Under the pieces are notes generated by a model. The model did no database searches and was not told where the DNA came from. It saw nothing but the letters and a program-made list of their open reading frames with translations. Source: DATGZH01 sp035297265 (lineage in GTDB: Bacteria; Actinomycetota; Acidimicrobiia; Acidimicrobiales; RAAP-2). From it: a stretch of DNA of 64,000 bases. This document shows positions 40,117 to 48,400 of this stretch, piece after piece (position 1 is the stretch's first letter; every line of letters begins with the position of its first letter). The position numbers were made by a program, and so were the translations under genes. The stretch spans positions 62,001-126,000 of the forward strand of contig DATGZH010000014.1 of assembly GCA_035297265.1 (NCBI GenBank), written 5' to 3'.

Positions 40117-40628
40117 TCCCCCGAGGCGCGTGCCGCGGGGGCGGTCTGCTTGGTGTCGGCGCCCCGCCGACGGGCCTGCAGCTCGGTCCGGCCGAGGGCC
40201 ACGATGTCAGCGTCGAGCTCGTCGACGACGCCGGCCATCGGGACCACGTTGAAGACGCCCTGGCCGCCGGCGAGGAGGTCCACCAGCTCGCCGTTCGTCC
40301 GGGCCAGCACCGACCGGTTCCCGGTCAGCACGAGATTCGTGGCCGCCACGTCAACGCCCAGGTTTTCCCGGAGGCAGTCGACGGCCCGGCGGGCCGACTG
40401 CAGGGAGACCCCCGCGTCGAGCAGCTGCTTGATGACCTTCAGCTCCAGCACGTCCTCGTAGGAGTACCGGCGCCGCGTCCCGCTCCCCTGTGCCTCGGCC
40501 AGCGAGGGCCGCAGGAGGCCGGTACGGGCCCAGTAGTCGAGCTGGCGGTAGGAGATCCCGATCAGGCTGCACACCTGGGGTCCGCCGAACCCTCCGACAG
40601 TGAGGTCCGTCGTCGCACGTTCAGCCAT
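40113..40628 (-). CDS. MerR-family transcriptional regulator
   Basis: A 171-residue MerR protein: 'GPQVCSLIGISYRQLDYWAR' and 'SGTRRRYSYEDVLELKVIKQ' are the winged-helix recognition and wing segments. The long C-terminal part ('LAGGQGVFNVVPMAGVVDEL') replaces the usual metal or drug site, as in the actinobacterial MerR proteins of the Rv1828 type that lie near gcvH. That similarity and the gcv context suggest a role in glycine cleavage or central metabolism. The ATG at 40628 has GGAGGAG 6 nt upstream. The 5' region has repeated TGTAGTTT half-sites. Confidence 0.88.
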   Translation of the reverse strand: MAERATTDLTVGGFGGPQVCSLIGISYRQLDYWARTGLLRPSLAEAQGSGTRRRYSYEDVLELKVIKQLLDAGVSLQSARRAVDCLRENLGVDVAATNLVLTGNRSVLARTNGELVDLLAGGQGVFNVVPMAGVVDELDADIVALGRTELQARRRGADTKQTAPAARASGE

Positions 40629-40686
40629 TTCGGACTCCTCCTCCCTCGTGGCTGTGGCCAGCCTATCCGAGTCAGACCACATCCGC

Positions 40687-40769
40687 GTAGTTTGCTCCGC
40701 CCATTCTCACTACATGCTTGTAACTTATAACTGACACTGATGTAGTTTAACAGACGCTGACAAACTACA
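40687..40769. promoter_or_regulatory. AT-rich promoter with four TGTAGTTT-type half-sites
   Basis: The strongest pair, TGTAGTTT (40741-40748) and AAACTACA (40762-40769), is a perfect inverted repeat with a 13-bp spacer. Further copies are GTAGTTT at 40687-40693 and ACTACA at 40709-40714. The region is upstream of the merR operon on the minus strand and just beyond the stop of the ABC ATPase gene. The spaced, repeated half-sites look like MerR-type operators and suggest autoregulation. Confidence 0.5.
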
Positions 40770-40788
40770 CAAGGGTAATTTGGAGCCT

Positions 40789-41862
40789 CTAGCGGCTGGT
40801 CGACGAGGCGGCCGTGGCCCAGGCCACGACCGGGCCCTTGGCCCGCAGGCCCACGTGCGCGCCGGGCACCCAGGCCGCGCCGCCCGCCGTGCGAACCACG
40901 ATCGGCCCACCGGGCTGTTCGGCCTCGGGCGCCACCCGGACGACGGCGTCGTGGCCGAAGTACTCGAACTCGACCACCCGGCCGCTCAGCAGGCCCCCCT
41001 CCCCCGCCCAGTAGCGGGCCAGCTCGACCTGCTCGGGTCGGACGAGTACGACCACGTCGGCGCCGCTCGGGGCAGGCGCCGGTCCGGCGAGCGGCAGGAG
41101 GCCGAGGGCGGTGCGCACCCAGGCGCCCTCCATCACCCCGGGGACGAGGTTGGCCTCGCCGACGAAGCTCGCCACGTCGGCGTCGGCCGGTCGGGCGTAG
41201 AGGTCGTGCGGCGCCGCCAGCTGGCTGATGCGGCCTCGGTGGAGCACGGCCACCTGGTCGGCCATCGAGAGCGCCTCGTCCTGGTCGTGGGTCACAAGAA
41301 CGGCCGTCGTGCCGGCGTCGCGAAGGACCCGGAAGACGTCGGCCCGGACACTGGCCCGCATGCTGGCGTCGAGCGAGGTGAACGGCTCGTCGAGGAGGAC
41401 GACGGCCGGGCCGACGGCGAGGGCCCGGGCGAGCGCCACCCGCTGCTGCTGGCCGCCCGAGAGCTCGTGGGGATAGCGGCGCCCGAGGCCGGCGAGCCCC
41501 ACCATCTCCAGGAGCTCGCGGACGGTCTCGCCGCGGCGGGCCGAGCGAGGCAGGCCGAAGCCCACGTTCTTCTCCACGTTCAGGTGGGGGAAGAGGCTCC
41601 CCTCCTGGGGGACGTAGCCGATCCGGCGGCGCTCGGGTGGGACGAAGGCGTCGGGGCCGTCGACCACCTTGTCCCCGAGGGTCACCTGGCCGGCGTCGGC
41701 CCGTTCGAAACCGGCCACCACCCGCAGGAGGGTGGTCTTGCCGCTCCCCGACGGGCCGAGGATGGCGGTGTGCGAGCCCGCCGGCACGTGCACGTCGACG
41801 CCCGTCAGGACCTCGTCCTCGTCGAAGGACTTGTACAGCCCCGAGACCGAGAGGCTCGTCAC
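40789..41862 (-). CDS. ABC transporter ATP-binding protein, Fe(III)-type (FbpC/AfuC-like)
   Basis: A 357-residue ATPase. Walker A is 'GPSGSGKTT' (about 36-44), the signature is 'LSGGQQQRVALARAL', Walker B is 'VVLLDEP', the switch His is in 'VLVTHDQDEALSMADQVAVL'. A TOBE-like C-terminal domain follows. This arrangement is that of the CUT/FbpC-type importers. GTG 41862 overlaps the permease stop by 4 nt. With the permease and binding protein it forms a complete importer, probably for ferric iron, controlled by the box at 44581. Confidence 0.93.
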   Translation of the reverse strand: MTSLSVSGLYKSFDEDEVLTGVDVHVPAGSHTAILGPSGSGKTTLLRVVAGFERADAGQVTLGDKVVDGPDAFVPPERRRIGYVPQEGSLFPHLNVEKNVGFGLPRSARRGETVRELLEMVGLAGLGRRYPHELSGGQQQRVALARALAVGPAVVLLDEPFTSLDASMRASVRADVFRVLRDAGTTAVLVTHDQDEALSMADQVAVLHRGRISQLAAPHDLYARPADADVASFVGEANLVPGVMEGAWVRTALGLLPLAGPAPAPSGADVVVLVRPEQVELARYWAGEGGLLSGRVVEFEYFGHDAVVRVAPEAEQPGGPIVVRTAGGAAWVPGAHVGLRAKGPVVAWATAASSTSR

Positions 41863-43505
41863 GTCGGCACCGTACCCGGAGGGCCGAGGCGGGCGCCCTC
41901 CGTGGAGGGCCGGCGCCCCGCGCCGGCCTGGCCGGGGAGACGGTCGAACCAGCGGGCGAGGACCACGCTCGGCAGCGCAGCGATGGCCACCATCAGCGCG
42001 GCGTAGGGGGCGGCCTGGCCGTAGGCGGTGTTGGTCTGGAAGGCCCAGAACTGCGTGGCGAGAGTCTGGCTGCCCGTCGGGATGAGGACGAGCGTGGCCG
42101 TGAGCTCGGTGACCGCCTCCAAGAAGACGAGACAGAACGCCGCGGCGAGGCCCGGCCCGACGAGGGGCAGCGTCACCCGGAGGAGCACCTCGCGGCGGGG
42201 CCGCCCGAGGGAGCGGGCCACCTCCTCCAGGGCGAGCGGCGACTGGGCAAGCGAGGTGCGCACGGCCACGAGGGCGAGCGGGAAGAACATCACCGCGTAG
42301 GCCAGGATCAAAAGGAAGGCGCTCTGGTAGAGAAAGCCGTTGGCGTCGCGCTCGGAGACATAGGTGAAGCCGAGGGCGATCACGAGGCCGGGCACCGCCA
42401 GCACGAGGTAGGTGCTCCGCTCGAGGATCGCCGGGAGCCGGCCCGGGTGCCGCACCGAGAGGAGGGCCACGGGGAGGGCCATCGCCGTGGCGAGAAGCCC
42501 GGCCCCGGCGCTGTAGAGGGCGGTGTGGAGCGCGGCCGAGAGGAGCGAGGCCGGGGGCAGGGTCGAGCTCCCTCCGCGCACGAGCCAGTAGAGGATGGCC
42601 CCGAGCGGCACGCCGACCGCCGCGCCGAGGAAGGCCACCACGCCGCCCAGCACCCACCACTTGGCCCGGCCGAGCGGGACGAGGTGGGCGGCGTGGGGGG
42701 TGAGGGCCCCGCCCCGGCTGACCCGGCCCCTCCCCCGGGCCGCCCCCTCGCCCAGGACGACGATGAGGCTCAGCCCCACGAGGACGAGCGAGAGCCCGCA
42801 GCTCGCCGGGGTGTTGAAGCCCACGGTGAACTCCGTGAAGATCTCGGTGGTGAAGGTGCGGTAGCCGAGGATCTCGAAGGCCCCGTACTCGGCCAGCACC
42901 ACGAGGGCCACGAGCAAGGCGCCGCCCAGGACGGCCAGGCGCACCTGGCCGAGCGTCACCCGGAAGAACGTGGCCACCCGCCCGGCCCCGAGGGAGCGGG
43001 CCACCTCGCTCTGGCTGGGGTCGGCGTGGCGGAGGCTCGCTGCCACCGGCAGGTAGACGAGGGGGTAGACGGCGAGGGTCATGACGAGCGCCGCGCCGCC
43101 GAACCCGCCGATCGAGGGGAAGAGCGACTTCCAGCCGAAGGCGACCGCGAAGTCCGGGATGGCCACCGGGAGCACGATGAGGACGGCCAGGACCCGGCGA
43201 GCCGGCAGGTCCGTCCGCTCCGTGATCCACGCCGAGAGCGTGCCGAGCACCGCGGCGAAGAGCGTCACCACGAGCGTCAGGCCCACCGTGTTGAAGAGGA
43301 GCTCCGCCGTGAGCCCCCGGAAGAGGAGGGGGACGAGGGCCCGCCAGCCGAACTGCACCGCTTCGAGGAGGAGGAAGGCGATCGGGAGGGCGAGGACGGC
43401 CACGACCGCCACGGACAGGACGAGGATCGGCCACGGCCGTCTGGACCGGCGGGCCGGTCGCCTCGCCGGGGCCTCGGGGGCCAGTCGTTCGGCCGTGACG
43501 GTCAC
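41859..43505 (-). CDS. ABC transporter permease, Fe(III)-type (two fused permease domains)
   Basis: A 548-residue membrane protein with about 12 hydrophobic segments and two copies of the permease coupling loop: 'PSQSEVARSLGAGRVATFFR' in the first half and 'LALEEVARSLGRPRREVLLR' in the second. This fused layout is typical of FbpB/SfuB-type ferric iron permeases. GTG 43505 overlaps the binding-protein stop by 4 nt (GTGA). The C-terminal 25 residues are Gly/Arg-rich and probably cytoplasmic. Confidence 0.93.
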   Translation of the reverse strand: MTVTAERLAPEAPARRPARRSRRPWPILVLSVAVVAVLALPIAFLLLEAVQFGWRALVPLLFRGLTAELLFNTVGLTLVVTLFAAVLGTLSAWITERTDLPARRVLAVLIVLPVAIPDFAVAFGWKSLFPSIGGFGGAALVMTLAVYPLVYLPVAASLRHADPSQSEVARSLGAGRVATFFRVTLGQVRLAVLGGALLVALVVLAEYGAFEILGYRTFTTEIFTEFTVGFNTPASCGLSLVLVGLSLIVVLGEGAARGRGRVSRGGALTPHAAHLVPLGRAKWWVLGGVVAFLGAAVGVPLGAILYWLVRGGSSTLPPASLLSAALHTALYSAGAGLLATAMALPVALLSVRHPGRLPAILERSTYLVLAVPGLVIALGFTYVSERDANGFLYQSAFLLILAYAVMFFPLALVAVRTSLAQSPLALEEVARSLGRPRREVLLRVTLPLVGPGLAAAFCLVFLEAVTELTATLVLIPTGSQTLATQFWAFQTNTAYGQAAPYAALMVAIAALPSVVLARWFDRLPGQAGAGRRPSTEGARLGPPGTVPT

Positions 43506-44542
43506 AGCAGCTGGGCCTTCTGCAGGAGGGCCACCGCGGTCGACCCGTCGCCGAGGTCGGCCACCGAGATCGAGGTGGGCTGGAGCTGGTCGAGCGGCCG
43601 CTGGCCACCCGGCGGGGCGACCCCGGGCACGAGGGGGTACTCGAAGCTCTCGGAGTGGGCGATGATCCGCTGGCCCTGGTCGCTCACGAGGAAGGCCAGG
43701 AACCGTTGGGCCTCGGCCCGGTGCGGGCTCGAGCGCAGGATCCCCGCCCCGGAGACGTCGACCACGTAGCCGGGGTCGTGCGGCTCGAAGAAGGCGATGG
43801 CCGAGTGGGTGCCCGCCGCCCCGTTCTCGGCCGCCAGCCGGTACCAGTAGTACTGGTTGATGATGCCGATGGCTGCCTGGCCGCTGTTGACCATGGCCGT
43901 CACCGTCTCGTTGTCGGGATAGAGGTGGTTGCCGGCGTTCGCCTTCAGCCCCTCGAGCCAGCGGAGCGCCGCCGCCTCCCCGTACCGGCGTTCGACCGAG
44001 GTCACGATGGGCTGGAAGTCGGTCTCCCCCGGCGCGAGAGCCAGCTTGCCGCGCCACTTCGGCTGGGCCAGCTCGAGGACCGAGGTGGGCAGCTCGTGGC
44101 GGGCCACGAGATCGGTGTTGTAGACGAGCACCGAGACCCGGGCGCTCACCCCCACCCACTCCCCCGACGGCGAGCTGAACCGGGCCGGCACCCGGGCGAG
44201 GGTGGACGGGGCCACCTGGGTGAGGAAGCCCCGCTCGGAGAGGAACTCGAGCGGCGGGGAGTTCTCGGTGAAGACCACGTCGGCCGGCGAACGGGCCCCT
44301 TCGGCGGTGATCTGGTTGGTGAGGGTGTCCTCGTCGGCGTTGCGCACGAGCACGGTGATCCCCGTCTCGTGCTCGAAGGCGGTGACAAGGGCCTCGGTGG
44401 TCTCGGGGTGCTGGCCGTTGTAGAGGGTGAGGACGTTCGAGGCGGGCCCGCCGCTGCAGGCGGCCAGGGTGGCCCCGGCCAGGATGACGCCGACGGCCGT
44501 GACCGCCACGCGCCCCCGGCGGACCCACGCCCGCGCCCCCAC
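43502..44542 (-). CDS. Iron(III) ABC transporter substrate-binding lipoprotein (FbpA-like)
   Basis: A 346-residue lipoprotein: signal peptide with lipobox 'LAAC' (C29), then 'LTLYNGQHPETTEALVTAFE', 'SPADVVFTENSPPLEFLSER', 'VSARVSVLVYNTDLV', 'GKLALAPGETDFQPIVTSVE' and 'IGIINQYYWYRLAAE', where the adjacent Tyr pair matches the ferric-ion ligands of FbpA-type proteins. GGGAGG lies a few nt before GTG 44542. The gene starts 37 bp downstream of the perfect iron box and heads the transporter operon. Confidence 0.94.
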   Translation of the reverse strand: MGARAWVRRGRVAVTAVGVILAGATLAACSGGPASNVLTLYNGQHPETTEALVTAFEHETGITVLVRNADEDTLTNQITAEGARSPADVVFTENSPPLEFLSERGFLTQVAPSTLARVPARFSSPSGEWVGVSARVSVLVYNTDLVARHELPTSVLELAQPKWRGKLALAPGETDFQPIVTSVERRYGEAAALRWLEGLKANAGNHLYPDNETVTAMVNSGQAAIGIINQYYWYRLAAENGAAGTHSAIAFFEPHDPGYVVDVSGAGILRSSPHRAEAQRFLAFLVSDQGQRIIAHSESFEYPLVPGVAPPGGQRPLDQLQPTSISVADLGDGSTAVALLQKAQLL

Positions 44543-44580
44543 GTGCCACCTCCCGGCCTCCGGCCCCTTCGGACCGGAAG

Positions 44581-44599
44581 TTAGGTTAGCCTAACCTAA
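44581..44599. promoter_or_regulatory. IdeR/DtxR iron box (perfect 19-bp palindrome)
   Basis: TTAGGTTAGCCTAACCTAA matches the actinobacterial IdeR/DtxR consensus exactly; symmetry extends to 23 bp (44579-44601). It lies 38 bp upstream of the iron transporter operon on the minus strand, so Fe-loaded IdeR would repress it. The thiG stop codon (44596-44598) is inside the box, so the operator sits in a coding 3' end. Confidence 0.93.
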
Positions 44600-45411
44600 C
44601 TCCGGGGTACGGAGCCGGGCGGCACGAGCTCCGGGCGCCCCTCGCTCGGGCTGGAGGGCTCGGCGTAGAAGCGCAGCGGGATCCGGCCGGCCCGCCGGGC
44701 CGCCCGGCCGGCGTCGACCGCCAGGCGCATGGCCCGGGCCATCGCCGCCGGATCCTTGGCCCGGTTGACGGCGGTGGCCACGAGCACGCCGTCGCAGCCG
44801 AGCTCCATCGCCAGGGCCACGTCGGAGGCCGTCCCCACGCCAGCGTCGAGGATCACCGGGACCGAGACCGCCTCCCGCACGAGGGTGAGGTTGTGCGGGT
44901 TGCGGATGCCGAGGCCGCTCCCGATGGGCGAGCCGAGGGGCATCACCGCCGCGCACCCGACCTGCTCGAGGCGCCGGGCGAGCACCGGGTCGTCGTTCGT
45001 GTAGGGCAGCACCACGAAACCGTCCTCGGCCAGCTGCTCGGCCGCCGCGAGGAGCTCGACCGCGTCAGGCAGGAGGGTCCGGTCGTCCCCGATCACCTCG
45101 AGCTTCACCCAGTCGGTCTCGAAGGCCTCCCGGGCGAGCTTGGCCGTGAGCACCGCCTCGACGGCGGTGAAGCAGCCGGCGGTGTTGGGCAGCACCCGGA
45201 TCCCGTGGCGGACGAGGACGTCGAGGAGCGAGCCCCGGGCCCCGGCGTCCACCCGTCGGACGGCCACGGTGGCCATCGTCGTGCCGGCGGCCTCGAGCGC
45301 CGCCTCGAGCGCCCGCAGGCTGGTCATGCCCCCCGTGCCGAGGAGGAGCCGCGACCCGAGGGTCTCCCCCGCCACCACGAAGTCGTCGACCGCGCCCTCG
45401 CCGGGTCCCAC
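44596..45411 (-). CDS. thiG: Thiazole synthase
   Basis: A 271-residue ThiG: 'SRLLLGTGGMTSLRALEAAL', 'TVAVRRVD', 'VLPNTAGCFTAVEAVLTAKL', Schiff-base Lys K103 in 'DWVKLEVIGD', 'MPLGSPIGSGLGIRNPHNL' and 'ILDAGVGTASDVALAMELGC'. It forms the thiazole phosphate of thiamine from deoxyxylulose phosphate, dehydroglycine and the ThiS thiocarboxylate. No thiS or thiO lies beside it; thiD is 13 kb away. The stop codon lies within the iron box. I used GTG 45411; the first eight residues may be leader, as the family core starts at 'VDDFVVAG'. Confidence 0.95.
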   Translation of the reverse strand: MGPGEGAVDDFVVAGETLGSRLLLGTGGMTSLRALEAALEAAGTTMATVAVRRVDAGARGSLLDVLVRHGIRVLPNTAGCFTAVEAVLTAKLAREAFETDWVKLEVIGDDRTLLPDAVELLAAAEQLAEDGFVVLPYTNDDPVLARRLEQVGCAAVMPLGSPIGSGLGIRNPHNLTLVREAVSVPVILDAGVGTASDVALAMELGCDGVLVATAVNRAKDPAAMARAMRLAVDAGRAARRAGRIPLRFYAEPSSPSEGRPELVPPGSVPRS

Positions 45412-45439
45412 GCCGCCGAGCCTACCGGCGGCCGGTCTG

Positions 45440-45458
45440 CGCCCTCAGGCGGAGGGCG
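45440..45458 (-). terminator. Hairpin downstream of the pseudopilin operon
   Basis: CGCCCTC - AGGCG - GAGGGCG, a perfect 7-bp stem with a 5-nt loop, 31-49 nt after the stop of the giant PilX-like gene and before thiG. No T-run; possibly a Rho-independent-like pause site. Confidence 0.45.
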
Positions 45459-45461
45459 AGG

Positions 45462-45481
45462 GGCGCGGCGCGGCGCGGCGC
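45462..45481. repeat. Short tandem repeat (GGCGC)4
   Basis: Four head-to-tail GGCGC units directly after the giant gene's stop (45489 on the minus strand). Probably a low-complexity tract; no function assigned. Confidence 0.6.
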
Positions 45482-45488
45482 GACGCGC

Positions 45489-48400
45489 TCACCACTGGAC
45501 CGTGCCGGTCGGTGACACGTGGCTGGCGAGGAGGGTGATCGACGTCGGTGGGGCCAGCGGGCCGGTCATGTTGACGAAGCCCGAGCAGTCCTGGTCGGTG
45601 TAGCCACTCGCTGCGAACTGGCAGGTGTTGGGGCCGTTCAGGATCGGTGTGACCGTGATCGACGACCCCGCCGGCCCCGGTGCCGAGGTGGCGTACCAGG
45701 TGCTCGCCCCGCCGCCGCCGCAGGCCGCGCCGGTCGAGCCGCCGGAGCCGCCGGTGTAGCCGGCGCCACCACCGCCCGAGGCGGTCGGGATGCCGAACGT
45801 CCCGGCCGTGCCGGTCCCGCCGGCGACCACCGCCCCCGTCGCCCCGTTGGACCCGGCCGAGTCGTTCCCACCCGGGATGTACTGGCCCGTGCCCGCCGAG
45901 CCCGACAGGGAGGCCACCGGACCTCCATCACCTCCCACCGTGCCGGCGAGCGTGCAGACGGCCGGGGTGACCGGCGCACTGGCCGAGGCGTAGCCGCCAC
46001 CGCCGCCCCCGCCGGCCACGGCGAGGAGGCAGGCGGTCGGGCCGGCCGCGGTGCCCCAGCCGGCGATGGTGGCCTGGCACTGCGGCGCCGCGCTGAGCCC
46101 GCTGGCCGAGCAGCTCGGCGCGGCCGGGTTGTAGTTGCCCGGGTTCTCGAGGCAGAGGGCGCTCGCCGCGCCACCGCCGCCACCGAGGCCGTTGTAGGCG
46201 TCGTCGTAGAGGAGGGCGACCTGCTGGGCGCTCATGGCCGTCGGGATGACCGAGGCCCGGCCCTCGAACCCCGTGAAGTCGGCGGAGGTCGGTGGGTTGG
46301 CCCAGCCGAGCGTGCCGAAGTCCGGCGGGAGCGTGCCCACCTGCCACTGCCCGAAGAGGTCGGCGGCGTTCGGCGCGTTCACGAAGCCCTGCTGGACGCC
46401 GTCGACGTAGAGGTACATACCCGCGGCCGTGCCGTTCGCCTGGGTGCCGGCCGGACAGGTCACGCCGCAGACCACGCCGACGGCCAGGTGCCAGTTGCCG
46501 TCCTGGACCGGCGCGGTGGACGTGACCGTGGTCGGGGTGCCGGCGTGGTTGATGCCGAAGTAGACGTGGCCGTCGTTGCCGACGTAGAGCATCCGGTCAC
46601 CGGTCACGCCCCCGCCGCCCACGGGTGTCCCCTGGAACGAGACGAGGCCACCCTCGCTCGTGTAGTCCTTGAACCAGACGGCCACCGTGAAGTTCTCGGG
46701 ATCCGTGTAGGACACCGCGTTGCTGATCGCACCGGTGCCCTGGAGACCCATCGACGGGGCCATCGGCGAGCCCGGGTTGGCCAGGAGGCAGTTGAGCGGA
46801 CCCGGGTTGTTCTCGGTCTGGCCGCTGCCGGTCAGGAGGCCGGTGTTGAAGCCACCCGAGGAGTCGGCCACCGTCGCCAGGCCCGTCGTGTCGTTCAGCT
46901 CGAGGTAGGTGCGCGGCCCGTTGGCGAGGACCGCCGCGTCGTAGCTCGAGCACGTGTTCTGGGCCTCCGGGTTGTTGGCCGCCGTGTTGCCGGCCGCCTG
47001 GTTGAGCGAGTGCACCTGGGTCCCGCTGAGCTCGCTCGGGAAGACCGCCACCCGGCCGATCTCGCCGTTGAAGGAGTACGGGACGTTCGGCTCGTCGGGC
47101 CACGTCGCCGCCGGCGTGAGATCGCCGATCTGGAAGAAGCCCGAGGCGTTGTGCGCCTGGTTGGCGTTGCCGCTGGCCACCAGTTTGCCGTCGAGGAACA
47201 GCTGGGTGTTGTCGTTGGGCCCGATCGTGCCCACGGCGAAGTGCCAGCGGCCGTCGTTGACCGGGTTGGGCGAGGAGATCACGTAGTTGGTGCCGTTGTG
47301 CGGACCCGAGGACGGCTTGACACCCCAGTCGAGGTCCCCGCTCTGGCCCACGTAGAGCAGGCGGTCGCCGTTGCCGCTCTGGCCCGTCTGGCTGTGGCCG
47401 AACGAGATGATCCCGCCCCCGGAGGTGGTCTCGAACCAGGCGGCCACCGAGACCCCGTTGGGCAGGTTGTACTGCTGGGCCGTCTCGACGTAGGTGGCCC
47501 CGCCGAACTGCATGGCCGGGCTGGCGAAGGCGTTCTGGACCACCGCCGGGCTGTAGGCCGAACAGCCGAGGGGACCGGGGTTGATCCCCTCGACCGGGAC
47601 CGAGCCCTGGAAGGTGCCCGAGTTGGCGTTGTTCGACTGGTCGACGACGTTCGGGCTGGCCGAGCCGCCGCCGGTGTCGGTCAGGTTCCACGTGGCGAGG
47701 GGGTCGTCGGCCTGGACGGCGGCGTCGTAGGCCGCGCAGGTGCCGCTGGCCGCCGGGTTCGTGGTCGAGATCGTCGTCGTGAGGCTGGGCGGCGCGTTGA
47801 TCGGCAGCGTCGCCTCCATGTACTGGCCGGCGATGGCCCCCGCCGAGAGGGCACTCGGGTAGATGGCCACGTCGCTGATGTCGCCCTTCGTGGTCCCGTT
47901 GCCGATCTCGGGCGGGTTCGTCCCGATGCCGACCGTGCCCGCCGCCGCTTGGCTGGCCACGAGCGCGCCGTCGAGGTAGATGGAGACATGCGATCCGTCG
48001 TAGGTGCCGACCAGGAAGTGCCAGCCGTTGCCCGGCCCCGATCCCAGGTTGACGGTCGTGGCGGCGGGCGTACCCACCTCGAACCAGGCGTTGGCATCGC
48101 CGTTGTCCACGTTCAGCTGCCAGCCGTTGTTGTTCCCGACGGCCGGCGTGCCGACGATCTCGTAGGGTGAGCCACCCCCGTAGGTCAGGTTGACCCAGGC
48201 CTCGACGGTGAGACCGGTGTTGTAGGCCTGGTTCGTCGAGGCGGGCAGGCTGATATAGGAGTTGCCGTTCCGACGGAACTGCGAGGTGTCGACGGCGGGG
48301 TCGCAGCCGGTCAGCGGCCCGCCGGGCTGGCTGAAGTTGACCTGGCCGCCCGACGTGCCGTTGCGGCCGCTGACGAGGTCGTTGGGGTTGGCCGAGAGCG

